A stretch of DNA of 64,000 nucleotides from Dyadobacter sp. CY356 (lineage in GTDB: Bacteria > Bacteroidota > Bacteroidia > Cytophagales > Spirosomataceae), in assembly GCF_021440195.1 (NCBI RefSeq), contig NZ_JAJTSZ010000003.1:62001-126000 (forward strand). Reading direction: 5' to 3'. A model generated the notes under the pieces. It saw only the letters and a program-made list of their open reading frames with translations. It was not told where the DNA came from and ran no database searches. A program made the translations under genes and the position numbers. Positions 53,406 to 63,110 of the stretch are shown here, piece by piece. Within the stretch, counting starts at the first letter, position 1, and the number at the start of each line of letters is the position of its first letter.

Positions 53406-53948
53406 TTATTGAATATTATAGGATGCTAGTAGTTCCTGGTATTCGTCGGTGTTTCTGCGACGAAGTTTTTCGTTTTGCGCCAGTTTCTGGATTCCCATCA
53501 ATCCGTCAATGATTTGTTCAGGACGGGGAGGGCAGCCTGGTACATAAATGTCAACCGGAATAATACGGTCAATTCCCTGCAAAACGCTGTATGTATCAAA
53601 AATCCCACCGCTAGATGCACAGGCTCCAACAGCTAAAACCCAACGCGGTTCAGCCATTTGAAGATAAACCTGTTTCACAACCGGAGCCATTTTTTTAGCA
53701 ATAGTACCCATCACCATAAGCAAATCTGCCTGGCGTGGTGAAAAACTTGGACGTTCCGAACCGAAACGTGATATATCATAATGCGCACCCATTGTAGCCA
53801 TAAATTCAATACCACAGCAAGAAGTTGCAAATGGTAATGGCCATAATGAATAACTTCGGGCAAGACCGATTGCTTCGTCAAATGATGTTGCAAAAAATCC
53901 TGATCCGCTATGTCCTTGCGGTGCTTCCGCTATTGTTACCTCTTTCAT
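53406..53948 (-). CDS. nuoB: NADH-quinone oxidoreductase subunit B
   Basis: A 180-residue protein. The terminal [4Fe-4S] cluster N2 ligands are C44, C45, C110 and C139 (ATSCCGIEFM, VGACASSGG, VPGCPPRPEQ). N2 reduces the quinone. It lies 6 bases before nuoC. The N-terminal 40 residues include an extra Gly/Ser-rich stretch. Confidence 0.97.
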   Translation of the reverse strand: MKEVTIAEAPQGHSGSGFFATSFDEAIGLARSYSLWPLPFATSCCGIEFMATMGAHYDISRFGSERPSFSPRQADLLMVMGTIAKKMAPVVKQVYLQMAEPRWVLAVGACASSGGIFDTYSVLQGIDRIIPVDIYVPGCPPRPEQIIDGLMGIQKLAQNEKLRRRNTDEYQELLASYNIQ

Positions 53949-53976
53949 AACCTTTTTGATTACAATAATTTATAAT

Positions 53977-54351
53977 CTATTCTTCCCAATTCAATACGCC
54001 TTTACGGATAATATAGTAAAATCCGGAAAGAAGCAGCGCCATAAACAATAACATTTCTACGAACCCAAACATTCCCAATTGTTTAAAATTGACTGCCCAT
54101 GGATACATAAAGATCACCTCTACATCAAAAAGCACAAACAGAATTGCTATCAGAAAGTACTTCACTGAAATAGGTGTTCTTGCATCGCCAACAGATGGGA
54201 TTCCGCATTCGAAAGGATCATCTTTCAATTTGCTTTTGCGGCTTGGACCAATTAAGTGTGTCACAATCATCGTGCCGCCAATGAACCCTGCTGCCAGAAT
54301 AAACTGAACAATAATGGGTAAATAGTCCGAAGGAAGATAGTTATTATTCAT
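53977..54351 (-). CDS. nuoA: NADH-quinone oxidoreductase subunit A
   Basis: A 124-residue protein with three membrane helices. KDDPFECGIPSVGDARTPISVKYFLIAILFVLFDVEVIFMYPWAV (about 40-85) contains the conserved loop Cys and acidic helix residues. First gene of the nuoA-J operon, 74 bases downstream of a good promoter. Confidence 0.96.
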   Translation of the reverse strand: MNNNYLPSDYLPIIVQFILAAGFIGGTMIVTHLIGPSRKSKLKDDPFECGIPSVGDARTPISVKYFLIAILFVLFDVEVIFMYPWAVNFKQLGMFGFVEMLLFMALLLSGFYYIIRKGVLNWEE

Positions 54352-54424
54352 TGATTTTTAATTTCAATTTATGGCTGGCTATCAGCAACCCGAAGATTGC
54401 AAATTGGGAAACCTTTATTACTGT

Positions 54425-54456
54425 CAAAATTAGCCTTTGCAAATTTATCAATCAAA
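54425..54456 (-). promoter_or_regulatory. Promoter of the nuo operon
   Basis: On the minus strand TTTG (complement of 54453-54456), 20 bases, TAATTTTG (complement of 54425-54432): a full match to both boxes with near-ideal spacing. nuoA starts about 74 bases downstream. Confidence 0.65.
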
Positions 54457-54490
54457 TTCTTTACTTTTTCTTTTACCAAATTAGTATCAT

Positions 54491-54526
54491 ACTAAATAAG
54501 CTCCGGTTACCCGGAGCCTATTTAGT
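54491..54526 (-). terminator. Hairpin after the 706-residue esterase gene
   Basis: A 16-bp stem (54491-54506 with 54511-54526, one A-C mismatch), core GCTCCGG/CCGGAGC, loop TTAC. No clear T run follows on the minus strand, so termination may be weak or the hairpin may instead protect the 3' end. Confidence 0.55.
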
Positions 54527-54546
54527 AAATATTAAAGAAAAAATAT

Positions 54547-56667
54547 TTATTTAATCATAATTTGCTTTTTCAGATCTACCTCGTCATTTTTAACGCGAAT
54601 GATGTATTTCCCGGTGGAAAGATTTTTAACCTGAATTCTAACGCGACTCGTCAGATCCTGTTTCTGAGTGATCACAACACGTCCTGAAATGTCATAAACC
54701 GTGATTTCAGCATTGCGCATATTGTCCCTTGATTCAATATAAAGTTCATCAACCAATCCGGGATTCGGGAAAATTACAACGTCGTTTTTTTCATTGGTAA
54801 CAATCTCTTCTGCATCTGAGTATGCGGAGTAACAGGTCAAAGCGTTATTAGCTAAGGTGTAAGTGACTTTTGCCCGGGCAGCATATTTACCGGAAGTATC
54901 GGTTTTGATAATATTTGTATGCGTCAATAAAACTTTTTCATCTCTTTTCCAGTCATATTGCTCATTAAGGCCAGCCTGTGAAACAGAAGCCATGATCGTA
55001 AATGGTCCTGATTTTGTAATGGTTGGCTTTGGCAGTGCCGGACGGATAATCAACGATGCTGTTGCAGAGTTGTCAGATTTACAACCAAAAACGTTTTGAC
55101 TATTTACTGTAAAACTTCCGGCTTCGGATACTGCAAAGGTAGAACCTGTTGCAAGAACTGTGGTGGTTCCTTGCTTATACCAGCTGTAAGCATCATTTCC
55201 ATTTACAGAAAATGTAAACGCCGAATCTGCGCATGCTTGTTGAGATCCTGACTGAACAATGGTTGGCGTTGCAGGTTTGATAGATGATGCTACAACCAGC
55301 TTTTGGCTATGAACTATATTTCCCGAAGCATCTTTAACCAACGCACTATATTCTCCCGGATTTGTTACTGTCAAAGTTCTTCCCGTCGAACCTCCCGGCA
55401 ACCAGGAATATGAAGAATATCCCTCGGGTAGGGTAAGAATAAGTGAAGTATTATTAGGTGCACAAACACTGGTCAATATTGGAACAGGTGTCAACAAAAG
55501 CGGGCTAACTGTTGAAAAGAAATTATTGGAAAGTACATCGTTCCATGCATTCCCAAGAATGGTAACACCGTTTGTACCTGCGAAGTGGGTGCCGTCAGCT
55601 CTTTGCGGGAATAACCCATCTGTTTCGGGGCCCGGATAGGCAGAGCTGAAAATACGGTTAATAACAGCATTTTGCGCTCCTATTATATCCTGGCTGGTAA
55701 CAGATACGCCATTATCATTGGCTATTCTTGAAGTACGGGCAATAACCCAGGTTACGTTCGCGCCAATATCAGAGCCTAGTTTATCTATTAATGCCTGTAA
55801 ACGTGATCTGTAATCTTCATATTTTGTTGCGAGCGGATAAGTATCCGTTTCGCCTTGCATCCATAATATGGCGCGTACACCAAATTCTTTACCATAATTC
55901 TGCATGGATATCCGCAGGTTTCCGTAAGGCATTTGCTCAGGATATATAAATCCGAATGAATTCTGTGTTTTCAATCCCTGGCTGCTTTCCTGCCAGTTTT
56001 TGATTGCTGTTCCTTCCCAGGCAGTATTAATAAACAAAACAGGAACATTTAGTTTTTTGGTAAGCAAATCACCAAGAATTCCCCAACACCAGGCTCCTTT
56101 TCCTCTCGGGCCCATGGTTTTAATATTGGAATCTACTTTTTTGAATATTGGATATGGAGGGTTGGTAAGAGAGTTTACCGAATTGTCCTGATCGATATAA
56201 TTCACTCTGTCGTCCGTAGCGGCCGGACTGGTGTAATCAATTCCCTGGGCATTTGACTGGCCTGCAATTATAAAAACTTCACCAACACCCATTCTGGATA
56301 TAGTGAAAGGTTGCCCTACAACCTTTCCGTCCTTTATTCCCCTTACTTCCATCGTATACCAGCCGCCCAAAAGACGAATCGTTCCGCTGAAAACACCACC
56401 GGTAGGCTTGTCTTGTAAAAGAGTCCAGGCAGAAGAGGCATCAACAGCCTGTCCCGGAGCCGCAGGTACAGCATGAATTTCAACTTTATCAATAGGTACA
56501 GTGTAATTTCCAGTTACGGATACGGTAGCCTGCCCGTTCATTTCACGCTGATAAACGGCTCTTTCTACCGGAGATGTAATTTTAACTTGGGCACTTAGGC
56601 CTAAGGGAATTAAAGTAAGAAACAGCCAGGCCCGAAGAAAATAAGAAGTAAAAAATTTATCAAGCAT
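54547..56667 (-). CDS. T9SS-exported SGNH-type esterase (sialate O-acetylesterase-like), short paralogue
   Basis: About 706 residues from ATG 56667; the frame continues upstream to 56739 without a signal. Signal peptide MLDKFFTSYFLRAWLFLTLIPLGLSAQ. A beta domain (about 30-120) precedes the SGNH domain with GQSNAQG (Ser138), ILWMQGETDT and DGTHF (Asp358, His361), the pattern of sialate O-acetylesterase-like enzymes. Two Ig-like segments follow, then a T9SS type A sorting domain (FPNPGLVDELYIES ... GKYIIRVKNDEVDLKKQIMIK). A -7-like TAAATTTG lies at 56737-56744. It is paralogous to the next gene upstream. Confidence 0.87.
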   Translation of the reverse strand: MLDKFFTSYFLRAWLFLTLIPLGLSAQVKITSPVERAVYQREMNGQATVSVTGNYTVPIDKVEIHAVPAAPGQAVDASSAWTLLQDKPTGGVFSGTIRLLGGWYTMEVRGIKDGKVVGQPFTISRMGVGEVFIIAGQSNAQGIDYTSPAATDDRVNYIDQDNSVNSLTNPPYPIFKKVDSNIKTMGPRGKGAWCWGILGDLLTKKLNVPVLFINTAWEGTAIKNWQESSQGLKTQNSFGFIYPEQMPYGNLRISMQNYGKEFGVRAILWMQGETDTYPLATKYEDYRSRLQALIDKLGSDIGANVTWVIARTSRIANDNGVSVTSQDIIGAQNAVINRIFSSAYPGPETDGLFPQRADGTHFAGTNGVTILGNAWNDVLSNNFFSTVSPLLLTPVPILTSVCAPNNTSLILTLPEGYSSYSWLPGGSTGRTLTVTNPGEYSALVKDASGNIVHSQKLVVASSIKPATPTIVQSGSQQACADSAFTFSVNGNDAYSWYKQGTTTVLATGSTFAVSEAGSFTVNSQNVFGCKSDNSATASLIIRPALPKPTITKSGPFTIMASVSQAGLNEQYDWKRDEKVLLTHTNIIKTDTSGKYAARAKVTYTLANNALTCYSAYSDAEEIVTNEKNDVVIFPNPGLVDELYIESRDNMRNAEITVYDISGRVVITQKQDLTSRVRIQVKNLSTGKYIIRVKNDEVDLKKQIMIK

Positions 56668-56941
56668 TTGTATATGTTTAAGTATTATCCTGTGTTCAAG
56701 TTCGTAAATGGTGTGAGTCTGAGGCTGAACTTCCGGCAAATTTAAAATATAAGTTTGGGTTTTGAAGTACTTCTTTTATCCTCAGGGTATTTAATCAATA
56801 TTGGATTAAAATATCAGTGGTTATGATTTAACGCATTATCATAACTTGTCAAAGATTAAAATATAACGATTCAGTGTTTACGAAAAGACACTTTCCCCAA
56901 AGAAAACGTATTTCAAGTTGCTAAATTACATGAAAATAAAT

Positions 56942-56980
56942 AAAAAAAGAGAACAGAAAGCTAGCTTTCTGTTCTCTTTT
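56942..56980 (-). terminator. Terminator of the 1060-residue esterase gene
   Basis: A perfect 16-bp stem (56945-56960 with 56965-56980), loop CTAG, followed by a T run on the minus strand. Confidence 0.88.
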
Positions 56981-56995
56981 GTAACTGATCAGTTT

Positions 56996-59900
56996 TTACT
57001 GATTGAGCATTATTTTTTTAGCTTTTTTATAGTCTTGTGCGCTAATTGACAATATGTAAGTTCCATTGCCAAGCGGGGCGAGATTAATAGTTTTTCGCTC
57101 ATCAAAATTGTGGGCAGGATAAGTCCTGATTAACCGGCCGTTAAGATCATAAACCTGAATCGTTGCATTTTTAAGATTAGCAACTGTTTCTATTGTAAAT
57201 GATCCGTTATCACTTGGGTTAGGATAAACACTGACTTCTTCGCCTGACGGATCCATCGTAAACAGGAAAGGATCTGAAAATGCTGAAAAACATGTCAATA
57301 CCGGACTATAAATAACCGTGTTGTTTACGACGTACTGTCCTGTTTGAACGGCTTTTAGCGTAGCACCATTTTCGGATAGATTGGCTCCGTTAAACTGCCA
57401 AACGTGATTTCCATCATTGATGTTATTTTCTGCCAACAGTGTATATGTTCCAACCTGACGAATTTCCGGTTTCGAAGGTAATGGTTTTACATCCACCAGT
57501 ACAGAGGTAGAATAGGGTGAAAAACATCCCTGATTATCTTTTACACGGGCAGAGTAACTTCCGGATTTGCTAACGGTTAATGAACTGTTTGCCGTTCCGG
57601 TATTCCAGAAAAACGAATCTCCGTTCGAAGCTCTTAATGTTACCGCATCTCCGTCACAAAACGAAGTCGGGCCTAGTGCCTGAATCAGCGGAGCTGGCGG
57701 TAGAGCCAAAACCTGAACTCTTACAGCATCCGAGGGGTCAGAATAACAGCTGAATTCGTTGATTGTTTTAACAGAATAATCTCCCGAAGTATTGGTTGTG
57801 ATCGCTTTCGTACTTGCTCCTGTATTCCATACATATTTGGCTGCATCATTGGCCGTAAGGCTGATACTTGCGTCCGCACAAAAAGTGGTTGGGCCGCTTG
57901 CGGTTATGGCTGGTTTTGGAGGCAATGGATTTACTACTACTTTGATAGCAGGCGTTGGAGGTGATAAACACCCGTTGTCATCTTTTGCAGAAAGTGTATA
58001 ATCACCGGAGTTTCGTATTTCAACCTCCCGGTTGCTTGCACCGTTGCTCCACTGATAAGCAAATGATTCGCTGCCACGAAGCGTGGTATAATCACGGTCG
58101 CAGAATGTTGTAGGGCGTAACGAAGTGATTGTTGGAGTAGCAGGAAGTGGATTTACCTTGGTTGTAACGGCATCAGATGTTGACTCACAGCCATTGCTGT
58201 CTTTTTGTTTCAAACTAAAAGTTCCTGATACATTAACAGTTATGGATTTTGATGTTGAATTTGTGTTCCAGGTATTTCCGCTGTCATAATTTGATGTCAT
58301 CGTGATGTTTTCACCTTCGCAAAGTAACGGAGAACGGTTTAATGAAATAACCGGCTTGGCTGGCAAAGCATTTACCTTCACAGTAACCGGATCAGAATCA
58401 GGAGACATGCAGCCAAAATTATCCTGCGCCTTTACACGATATTCGCCGGATGATCTTACTGAAATTGTGGCATCATTTGATCCGTTAGACCATATACTTT
58501 TAACAGTTGAACTTGATTTCAGATTAACCGAACCTCCGTCGCAGAATGTAAGTGCGCTGGCTGCGGAAATACTTGGTTTATCAGGAAGAGGAGATGTCAG
58601 CACATTCACAGCGACTTTCGCAGAGGTCGACTGGCAGCCATAAACACTCCTGGCTGTTACCGAATACTCTCCGGCGACTGTAATATTGATCCTGTCACTG
58701 GTTGCCCCCGTATTCCATTGAATGTTGGAAGAAGTGTTTGCAATAAGCACAGCCGTATTTCCTTTACACACAGGATTACTTCCTTCCAGCGTGATAACTG
58801 GCTGAGCGGGTTGAATTGTCTGGTTTAATTTTACTTCGGGAGAAAATATAATGTTTGAATTTGCATCCCGGGCCTGAGCTCTGTAATTACCATTTCCAAC
58901 CTGAATATTTCCTGCCGACTGTCCATTGCTCCACCTAACCGAAGAATATCCGCCTGTATTCACAGCCAGATTCATATTGCCGTTACCGACACATGAAGCA
59001 GAAACTATCAATGGACTTACCCCTTTAAATGGCGTAGAGCTTGCAAAAAAAGCGTCAGTGAGCTGCGTATTCCAGGCATCTGCCAGCTGGCTTAATCCGT
59101 TGCCTGTAAAATGGACACCGTCTGGTCCTCCGTCTCTTGGAATCTGGATTACATCAGTATTAGGCCCCATGTACACGTTAGGGACAGAGGATATAACTTG
59201 TTTCTGGCCATTAATTGCATTGGCATAAACACCAGTGGTATTACTGTAAGAAGTCAGGCTGACCATCCACGCAAGACCTTTTCCTGATTCATTCCGACTG
59301 GTTTCAATAACCTTAGTCAGGTCAGCCGCATAAGAACTTGCAGATGTACCCGCAAATTTTTCTGCTTCTCCCTGTAACCATAAAATAGCCCGGATACCTG
59401 TGATTGGTACATAGGTTTGCATAACAGAACGAAGGTTTCCATAAGGGGCTCCATTGACTGGATAAGGAGCTCCGTTGTATATATTATAAGCCGTGCCATT
59501 TATGCTCTCCCGCCAGTTTTTGACAGCAGAACCGGTCCAGGCACTGTTATAAAACAAGATCGGTACGCCAAGGCGACTAGCCAGTAAATCTCCAAGTTTT
59601 CCCCATGACCATGCGAAATTACCTCTCGGAGCGATGTAGGTATCAGCATTTAAATGCGAGAACTGTGGATAGGATAAATCCGTATTGGGATTGTTTGCAT
59701 TGTTGGAATTAACACAATTCACCCGGTCATCACTGGCGCCTGGGCCGGTGATGCCTTTTGAATCCTCCGGATTTATCTGGCCGGCATTTGACTGGCCACT
59801 AATCATAAAAACCTCTCCGACACCAACCCGATCCAATGGTACAGTACCCACAAGCTGGCTTCCATTCCATCCGCGAACTTCAAGCTGATACCATCCGCCT

Positions 59901-60178
59901 TTTGCATCAATGCTCCCGGAAAACACTCCCCCCTGAACATTTGACATGGGTTGCCAGTCCACTGAAGATCCGCCGGTAATTGAAGTCAGCTTGGCTTCAA
60001 CGCGGTCTATGATCTGTGTATAATTTCCAGCGATATAAATCGTCGCGAAGTTATTTTTATCACGTTGAAAAATAGCTCTGTTTGAGGGATAATCTATTGA
60101 AATTTGTGCTGTTGCCGTGAAGGAACATAAACAGCTCACTATTCCTAAGCAAAAAAAGAATTGTAAAAAGTGTTTCAT
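56996..60178 (-). CDS. T9SS-exported SGNH-type esterase with Ig-like repeat array
   Basis: About 1060 residues from ATG 60178 (signal MKHFLQFFFCLGIVSCLCSFTATAQ). The beta domain and SGNH domain match the 706-residue paralogue: GQSNAG (Ser130), ILWLQGEAEK and DGVHF (Asp353, His356). From about 385 to 965 come eight tandem Ig-like units of about 73 residues. The C-terminus (YPNPSDNGSFTIET ... GNGTYILSISAQDYKKAKKIML) is a T9SS type A sorting domain. The enzyme probably deacetylates glycans at the cell surface; the substrate is unknown. Confidence 0.88.
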   Translation of the reverse strand: MKHFLQFFFCLGIVSCLCSFTATAQISIDYPSNRAIFQRDKNNFATIYIAGNYTQIIDRVEAKLTSITGGSSVDWQPMSNVQGGVFSGSIDAKGGWYQLEVRGWNGSQLVGTVPLDRVGVGEVFMISGQSNAGQINPEDSKGITGPGASDDRVNCVNSNNANNPNTDLSYPQFSHLNADTYIAPRGNFAWSWGKLGDLLASRLGVPILFYNSAWTGSAVKNWRESINGTAYNIYNGAPYPVNGAPYGNLRSVMQTYVPITGIRAILWLQGEAEKFAGTSASSYAADLTKVIETSRNESGKGLAWMVSLTSYSNTTGVYANAINGQKQVISSVPNVYMGPNTDVIQIPRDGGPDGVHFTGNGLSQLADAWNTQLTDAFFASSTPFKGVSPLIVSASCVGNGNMNLAVNTGGYSSVRWSNGQSAGNIQVGNGNYRAQARDANSNIIFSPEVKLNQTIQPAQPVITLEGSNPVCKGNTAVLIANTSSNIQWNTGATSDRINITVAGEYSVTARSVYGCQSTSAKVAVNVLTSPLPDKPSISAASALTFCDGGSVNLKSSSTVKSIWSNGSNDATISVRSSGEYRVKAQDNFGCMSPDSDPVTVKVNALPAKPVISLNRSPLLCEGENITMTSNYDSGNTWNTNSTSKSITVNVSGTFSLKQKDSNGCESTSDAVTTKVNPLPATPTITSLRPTTFCDRDYTTLRGSESFAYQWSNGASNREVEIRNSGDYTLSAKDDNGCLSPPTPAIKVVVNPLPPKPAITASGPTTFCADASISLTANDAAKYVWNTGASTKAITTNTSGDYSVKTINEFSCYSDPSDAVRVQVLALPPAPLIQALGPTSFCDGDAVTLRASNGDSFFWNTGTANSSLTVSKSGSYSARVKDNQGCFSPYSTSVLVDVKPLPSKPEIRQVGTYTLLAENNINDGNHVWQFNGANLSENGATLKAVQTGQYVVNNTVIYSPVLTCFSAFSDPFLFTMDPSGEEVSVYPNPSDNGSFTIETVANLKNATIQVYDLNGRLIRTYPAHNFDERKTINLAPLGNGTYILSISAQDYKKAKKIMLNQ
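57467..58801 (-). repeat. Six well-conserved Ig-like repeat units
   Basis: Units of about 219 bases encode the pattern GPTTFCDG...WNTGA...SGxYSV...GCxS...VNPLPPKP. Each has one Cys near its start and one in the GC near its end, likely a disulfide. The unit before the block and the one after it are divergent members without the regular Cys pair. Confidence 0.88.
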
Positions 60179-60213
60179 GGAAAAGGAATCAATTGGAATT
60201 AACCTATTGGACA

Positions 60214-60244
60214 CAAAAGTGGGTACAAAAGGTTGCCTCTCAAA
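60214..60244 (-). promoter_or_regulatory. Probable promoter of the 1060-residue esterase gene
   Basis: On the minus strand TTTG (complement of 60241-60244), 19 bases, CACTTTTG (complement of 60214-60221), one mismatch in the -7 box. It sits between the obgE stop and the esterase start, so the esterase has its own expression. Confidence 0.6.
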
Positions 60245-60262
60245 ATAAAATATTTCAGAAAT

Positions 60263-61270
60263 TTATTTAGCGGCTGTTGAATCATTGAGTAATTCCCAGA
60301 TTCTGTCCTTTAATTGATCAATTCCTTCTCCTGTTAACGAAGAAATAAAAGTGGTAGAAATTCCTTGTGGTAATTTTTTGACAAGTTCTTCCCGCTCTTC
60401 TTCCAAAAGCATATCAACTTTTGAAATGGCAAGAAGTCGTTCTTTATCTAAAAGAGATGGGTTATATAACTGAAGTTCATTAACGAGCGTATTATATTCC
60501 GCTTCAATATCTTCGCTGTCGCCGGGCACCATGAAAAGAAGAATCGAATTTCTTTCAATATGTCGGAGGAATCTTAGTCCCAGGCCTTTTCCCTGTGAAG
60601 CACCTTCAATAATTCCCGGAATATCAGCCATTACAAACGACTTATAGTTACGGTAATCAACTACGCCTAAATTCGGAACAAGTGTTGTAAATGGATAATC
60701 TGCGATTTCAGGGCGTGCAGCAGAAACAACAGAAAGCAGGGTAGACTTTCCCGCATTAGGAAAACCAACCAGACCAACATCTGCCAATACCTTTAATTCC
60801 AGTATAATCCAGGATTCAATGGCCGGATCTCCCGTTTGTGCATGCTGTGGAGTCTGGTTTGTTGCTGATTTAAAATGATCATTTCCCAATCCGCCGCGTC
60901 CGCCTTTCATCAAAATTACTTCCTGCCCGTCTTCGGTGATTTCAACAAGCTGTTCACCCGTTTCCACATCCCTTGCGATAGTTCCTAGTGGGACTTCCAG
61001 ATAAATATCCTTTCCGTCAGCACCTTTTCTTCTTCCGCCTTCACCACCTTTACCGTCAAAAGCGCGGATGTGTTTGGTATATTTTAAATGTAAAAGTGTC
61101 CAGACCTGTGTTGTTCCTTTCAAAATAACATGCCCACCGCGGCCTCCGTCTCCACCATCCGGCCCACCTTTTTCAACGTGTTTTTCACGACGAAAATGTA
61201 AAGCTCCCGCGCCACCAGCGCCTGAGCGTACATTAATTTTTACGTAATCTATAAAGTTTGAAGATGCCAT
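60263..61270 (-). CDS. obgE: GTPase Obg
   Basis: A 335-residue protein. The glycine-rich Obg fold (1-158) has [33 protein letters not shown]. The G domain has GFPNAGKST (about 168, G1), DYPFTT (switch I), [10 protein letters not shown] (G3) and ISKVD (G4). No extra C-terminal domain. Obg binds the 50S subunit and links ribosome assembly to growth and stress. It follows adk by about 120 bases and may share its transcript. Confidence 0.96.
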   Translation of the reverse strand: MASSNFIDYVKINVRSGAGGAGALHFRREKHVEKGGPDGGDGGRGGHVILKGTTQVWTLLHLKYTKHIRAFDGKGGEGGRRKGADGKDIYLEVPLGTIARDVETGEQLVEITEDGQEVILMKGGRGGLGNDHFKSATNQTPQHAQTGDPAIESWIILELKVLADVGLVGFPNAGKSTLLSVVSAARPEIADYPFTTLVPNLGVVDYRNYKSFVMADIPGIIEGASQGKGLGLRFLRHIERNSILLFMVPGDSEDIEAEYNTLVNELQLYNPSLLDKERLLAISKVDMLLEEEREELVKKLPQGISTTFISSLTGEGIDQLKDRIWELLNDSTAAK

Positions 61271-61331
61271 GCCCTGCTACCGTTTTTTTTAAATTTGTGA
61301 GAAGTGTAACTACTTTATTGTACTTACAGAA

Positions 61332-61377
61332 AGAAAGGTGTAGAAACCAGGTACGTTTTACCTTGGTGCCCTACACC
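61332..61377 (-). terminator. Hairpin between adk and obgE
   Basis: GGTGTAG (61337-61343) pairs with CTACACC (61371-61377), with an inner ACCAGGTA/TACCTTGGT stem. On the minus strand it is followed by TTTCTTTCT, so it may attenuate read-through from adk into obgE. Confidence 0.6.
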
Positions 61378-61391
61378 CTTACTACATTTTA

Positions 61392-61964
61392 TTATGCCTG
61401 TTCAATTGCTTCGGTGATTCCTTCAAAAATCTTTTCGATTTCTCCGATACCATTAATTGCAATATATTTTCCCTGCGCCTGATAATAGTCAGCTACCGGT
61501 TTTGTTTTGCTGTTATATTCATGAATTCGTTTGCTGATCAGCGCTTCGTTCTGGTCGTCCGGACGGCCGGAAGTTTTTCCTCTGTTTAACAAACGGGCAA
61601 GAAGTTCGTTGTCATCAACCACAAGAGCAACCATCACAGAAATACTTTCGCCATAAGTGGCAAGCAAAGCATCCAGAGCTTCCGACTGTGCAACGGTGCG
61701 TGGAAAGCCATCGAAAATAAATCCCGGGCAACCTTTATGTTCTTTTAATTTATTGTCGATCATCCCGATCACAACTTCATCCGGAACCAGTAATCCCTGA
61801 TCCATTAAGGTTTTTGCGCGAAGTCCTAGTTCGGTGCCGCCCTGAATTTCAGAACGAAGCAAGTCTCCGGTAGACAGGTGTATGAGCTTGTATTGTGCTA
61901 TGATTTTTTCACTTTGTGTGCCTTTTCCAGCACCCGGAGGACCAAATAGTATAAGATTCAGCAT
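61392..61964 (-). CDS. adk: Adenylate kinase
   Basis: A 190-residue protein. P-loop GPPGAGKGTQ (8-17), IHLSTGDLLRSEI (about 28), IFDGFPRTVAQSEAL (about 83) and RGKTSGRPDDQNEALISKRI (about 128). It is the short form without the zinc-type LID insertion. It interconverts AMP, ADP and ATP. First gene of a possible adk-obgE unit. Confidence 0.96.
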   Translation of the reverse strand: MLNLILFGPPGAGKGTQSEKIIAQYKLIHLSTGDLLRSEIQGGTELGLRAKTLMDQGLLVPDEVVIGMIDNKLKEHKGCPGFIFDGFPRTVAQSEALDALLATYGESISVMVALVVDDNELLARLLNRGKTSGRPDDQNEALISKRIHEYNSKTKPVADYYQAQGKYIAINGIGEIEKIFEGITEAIEQA

Positions 61965-62008
61965 ATTGCTTAATGAAATAAATTTCGGAGAAAAAGATGG
62001 TTTGGGTG

Positions 62009-62043
62009 CAAATTTACAATTACTTAATACATGTCAGTTCAAT
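62009..62043 (-). promoter_or_regulatory. Probable promoter of adk
   Basis: On the minus strand TAAATTTG (complement of 62009-62016) fits the -7 box, with TTG in ATTG (complement of 62040-62043) 23 bases upstream. adk starts 45 bases downstream. Confidence 0.45.
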
Positions 62044-62062
62044 TATCTCGTTTTTTTCCAAT

Positions 62063-62096
62063 AAAAAATCCTCTTAATTATTACTAATCAAGAGGA
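62063..62096 (-). terminator. Terminator of the T9SS-type secreted protein gene
   Basis: On the minus strand TCCTCTT (62090-62096 arm) pairs with AAGAGGA (62069-62075 arm) and is followed by TTTTTT. Confidence 0.78.
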
Positions 62097-62119
62097 CCAT
62101 GGTAAAATTATTCAAAAGA

Positions 62120-62926
62120 TCAGGGAAGAACTACACGCTTCACAGCTCCGTCTTCATTCTGCGTAACCGTTACGAAAAGCGTTCCTTTTGTATTTTTCTT
62201 AATGTCAATCTGCCCGACAAACTCGCCGCTAAAATCTTTAATTTCCTTTTTGCCAACTTCTTTTCCCTTTGTATCAGAGATCGTTACAAATACATCGCCC
62301 TTTTGAGGAACGTAAAAACGAAGATTCATAACACCATTATCAGGATTGTTTGGATAAACATTCAGCTCCCGGACCGTTGATGATTTTGCCACTTCATTAT
62401 TCCAAAAACTGCTGGCACGATCACCCATGCGATTTCCAAAATCTTCCATATCACGTATCATGATTTTTGCCTTCGGACGAATTTCTCTTTCCAGATTTCT
62501 GGTCTGGTTACGTAATTCATCAAAGTTGAAATTCAAATCTTTGAAATCATCATTTCTGAAATTAAATGCGAATTCTTCATGATCATCTTTTGATTTTTTC
62601 TGCATTTTCCCACGACGCTGAACAAGTTTATTTCCATTGCCGTCGTCAACAGTTATAGTAACCTGTTTTTTACCATTGGGATCAAGTTTCATTGAATCAA
62701 TCGCTTTGTCAACGAAGTTTTCTCTTTCCGGTCCCGGCATATCCGGCAACTCGTAATTTTTTTCAACCGTTCTCGATTTTCCATCCTTATCTTCCGTTAC
62801 TTTAATACGGATAGAAGTTTTCTTCTGATCATCTTTTTCGGATTGCGCGAAAGTCTTTTCAAAGCCTGAAAGACTTGTAATAACGAATAAAGACAAAGCG
62901 GCACGTAAAAGAAATTTTTGTCTCAT
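62120..62926 (-). CDS. Secreted protein with T9SS-type C-terminal domain
   Basis: A 268-residue protein. The signal peptide ends near KTFAQS (about 28). The middle is charged and low-complexity, with many Asp, Lys and Asn (KDDQKKTSIRIKVTEDKDG, FNFRNDDFKDLNFNFDELRN). The C-terminal 80 residues (LNVYPNNPDNGVMNLRFYVPQKGDVFVTISDTKGKEV) match a type A sorting domain, though the usual final Lys-rich end is replaced by AVKRVVLP. A -7-like TAAATTTG lies upstream. Function unknown. Divergent from the histidine kinase. Confidence 0.75.
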   Translation of the reverse strand: MRQKFLLRAALSLFVITSLSGFEKTFAQSEKDDQKKTSIRIKVTEDKDGKSRTVEKNYELPDMPGPERENFVDKAIDSMKLDPNGKKQVTITVDDGNGNKLVQRRGKMQKKSKDDHEEFAFNFRNDDFKDLNFNFDELRNQTRNLEREIRPKAKIMIRDMEDFGNRMGDRASSFWNNEVAKSSTVRELNVYPNNPDNGVMNLRFYVPQKGDVFVTISDTKGKEVGKKEIKDFSGEFVGQIDIKKNTKGTLFVTVTQNEDGAVKRVVLP

Positions 62927-63110
62927 GATGCTTTATTGTTTTGTTTTTGAGATAATTACAAATTTAATTTTTACTTAAAATACGGGCTGTTAAATTTTGT
63001 TAAAAACAAAAACGGCTGGAATGGAAGCCTTAAATTTGTTCAACATAATAATGTCGCAGAAAAAAGTGCCGGTGTTGCATCATAAGTTGTGCATCGACAA
63101 ATAAATAAAA

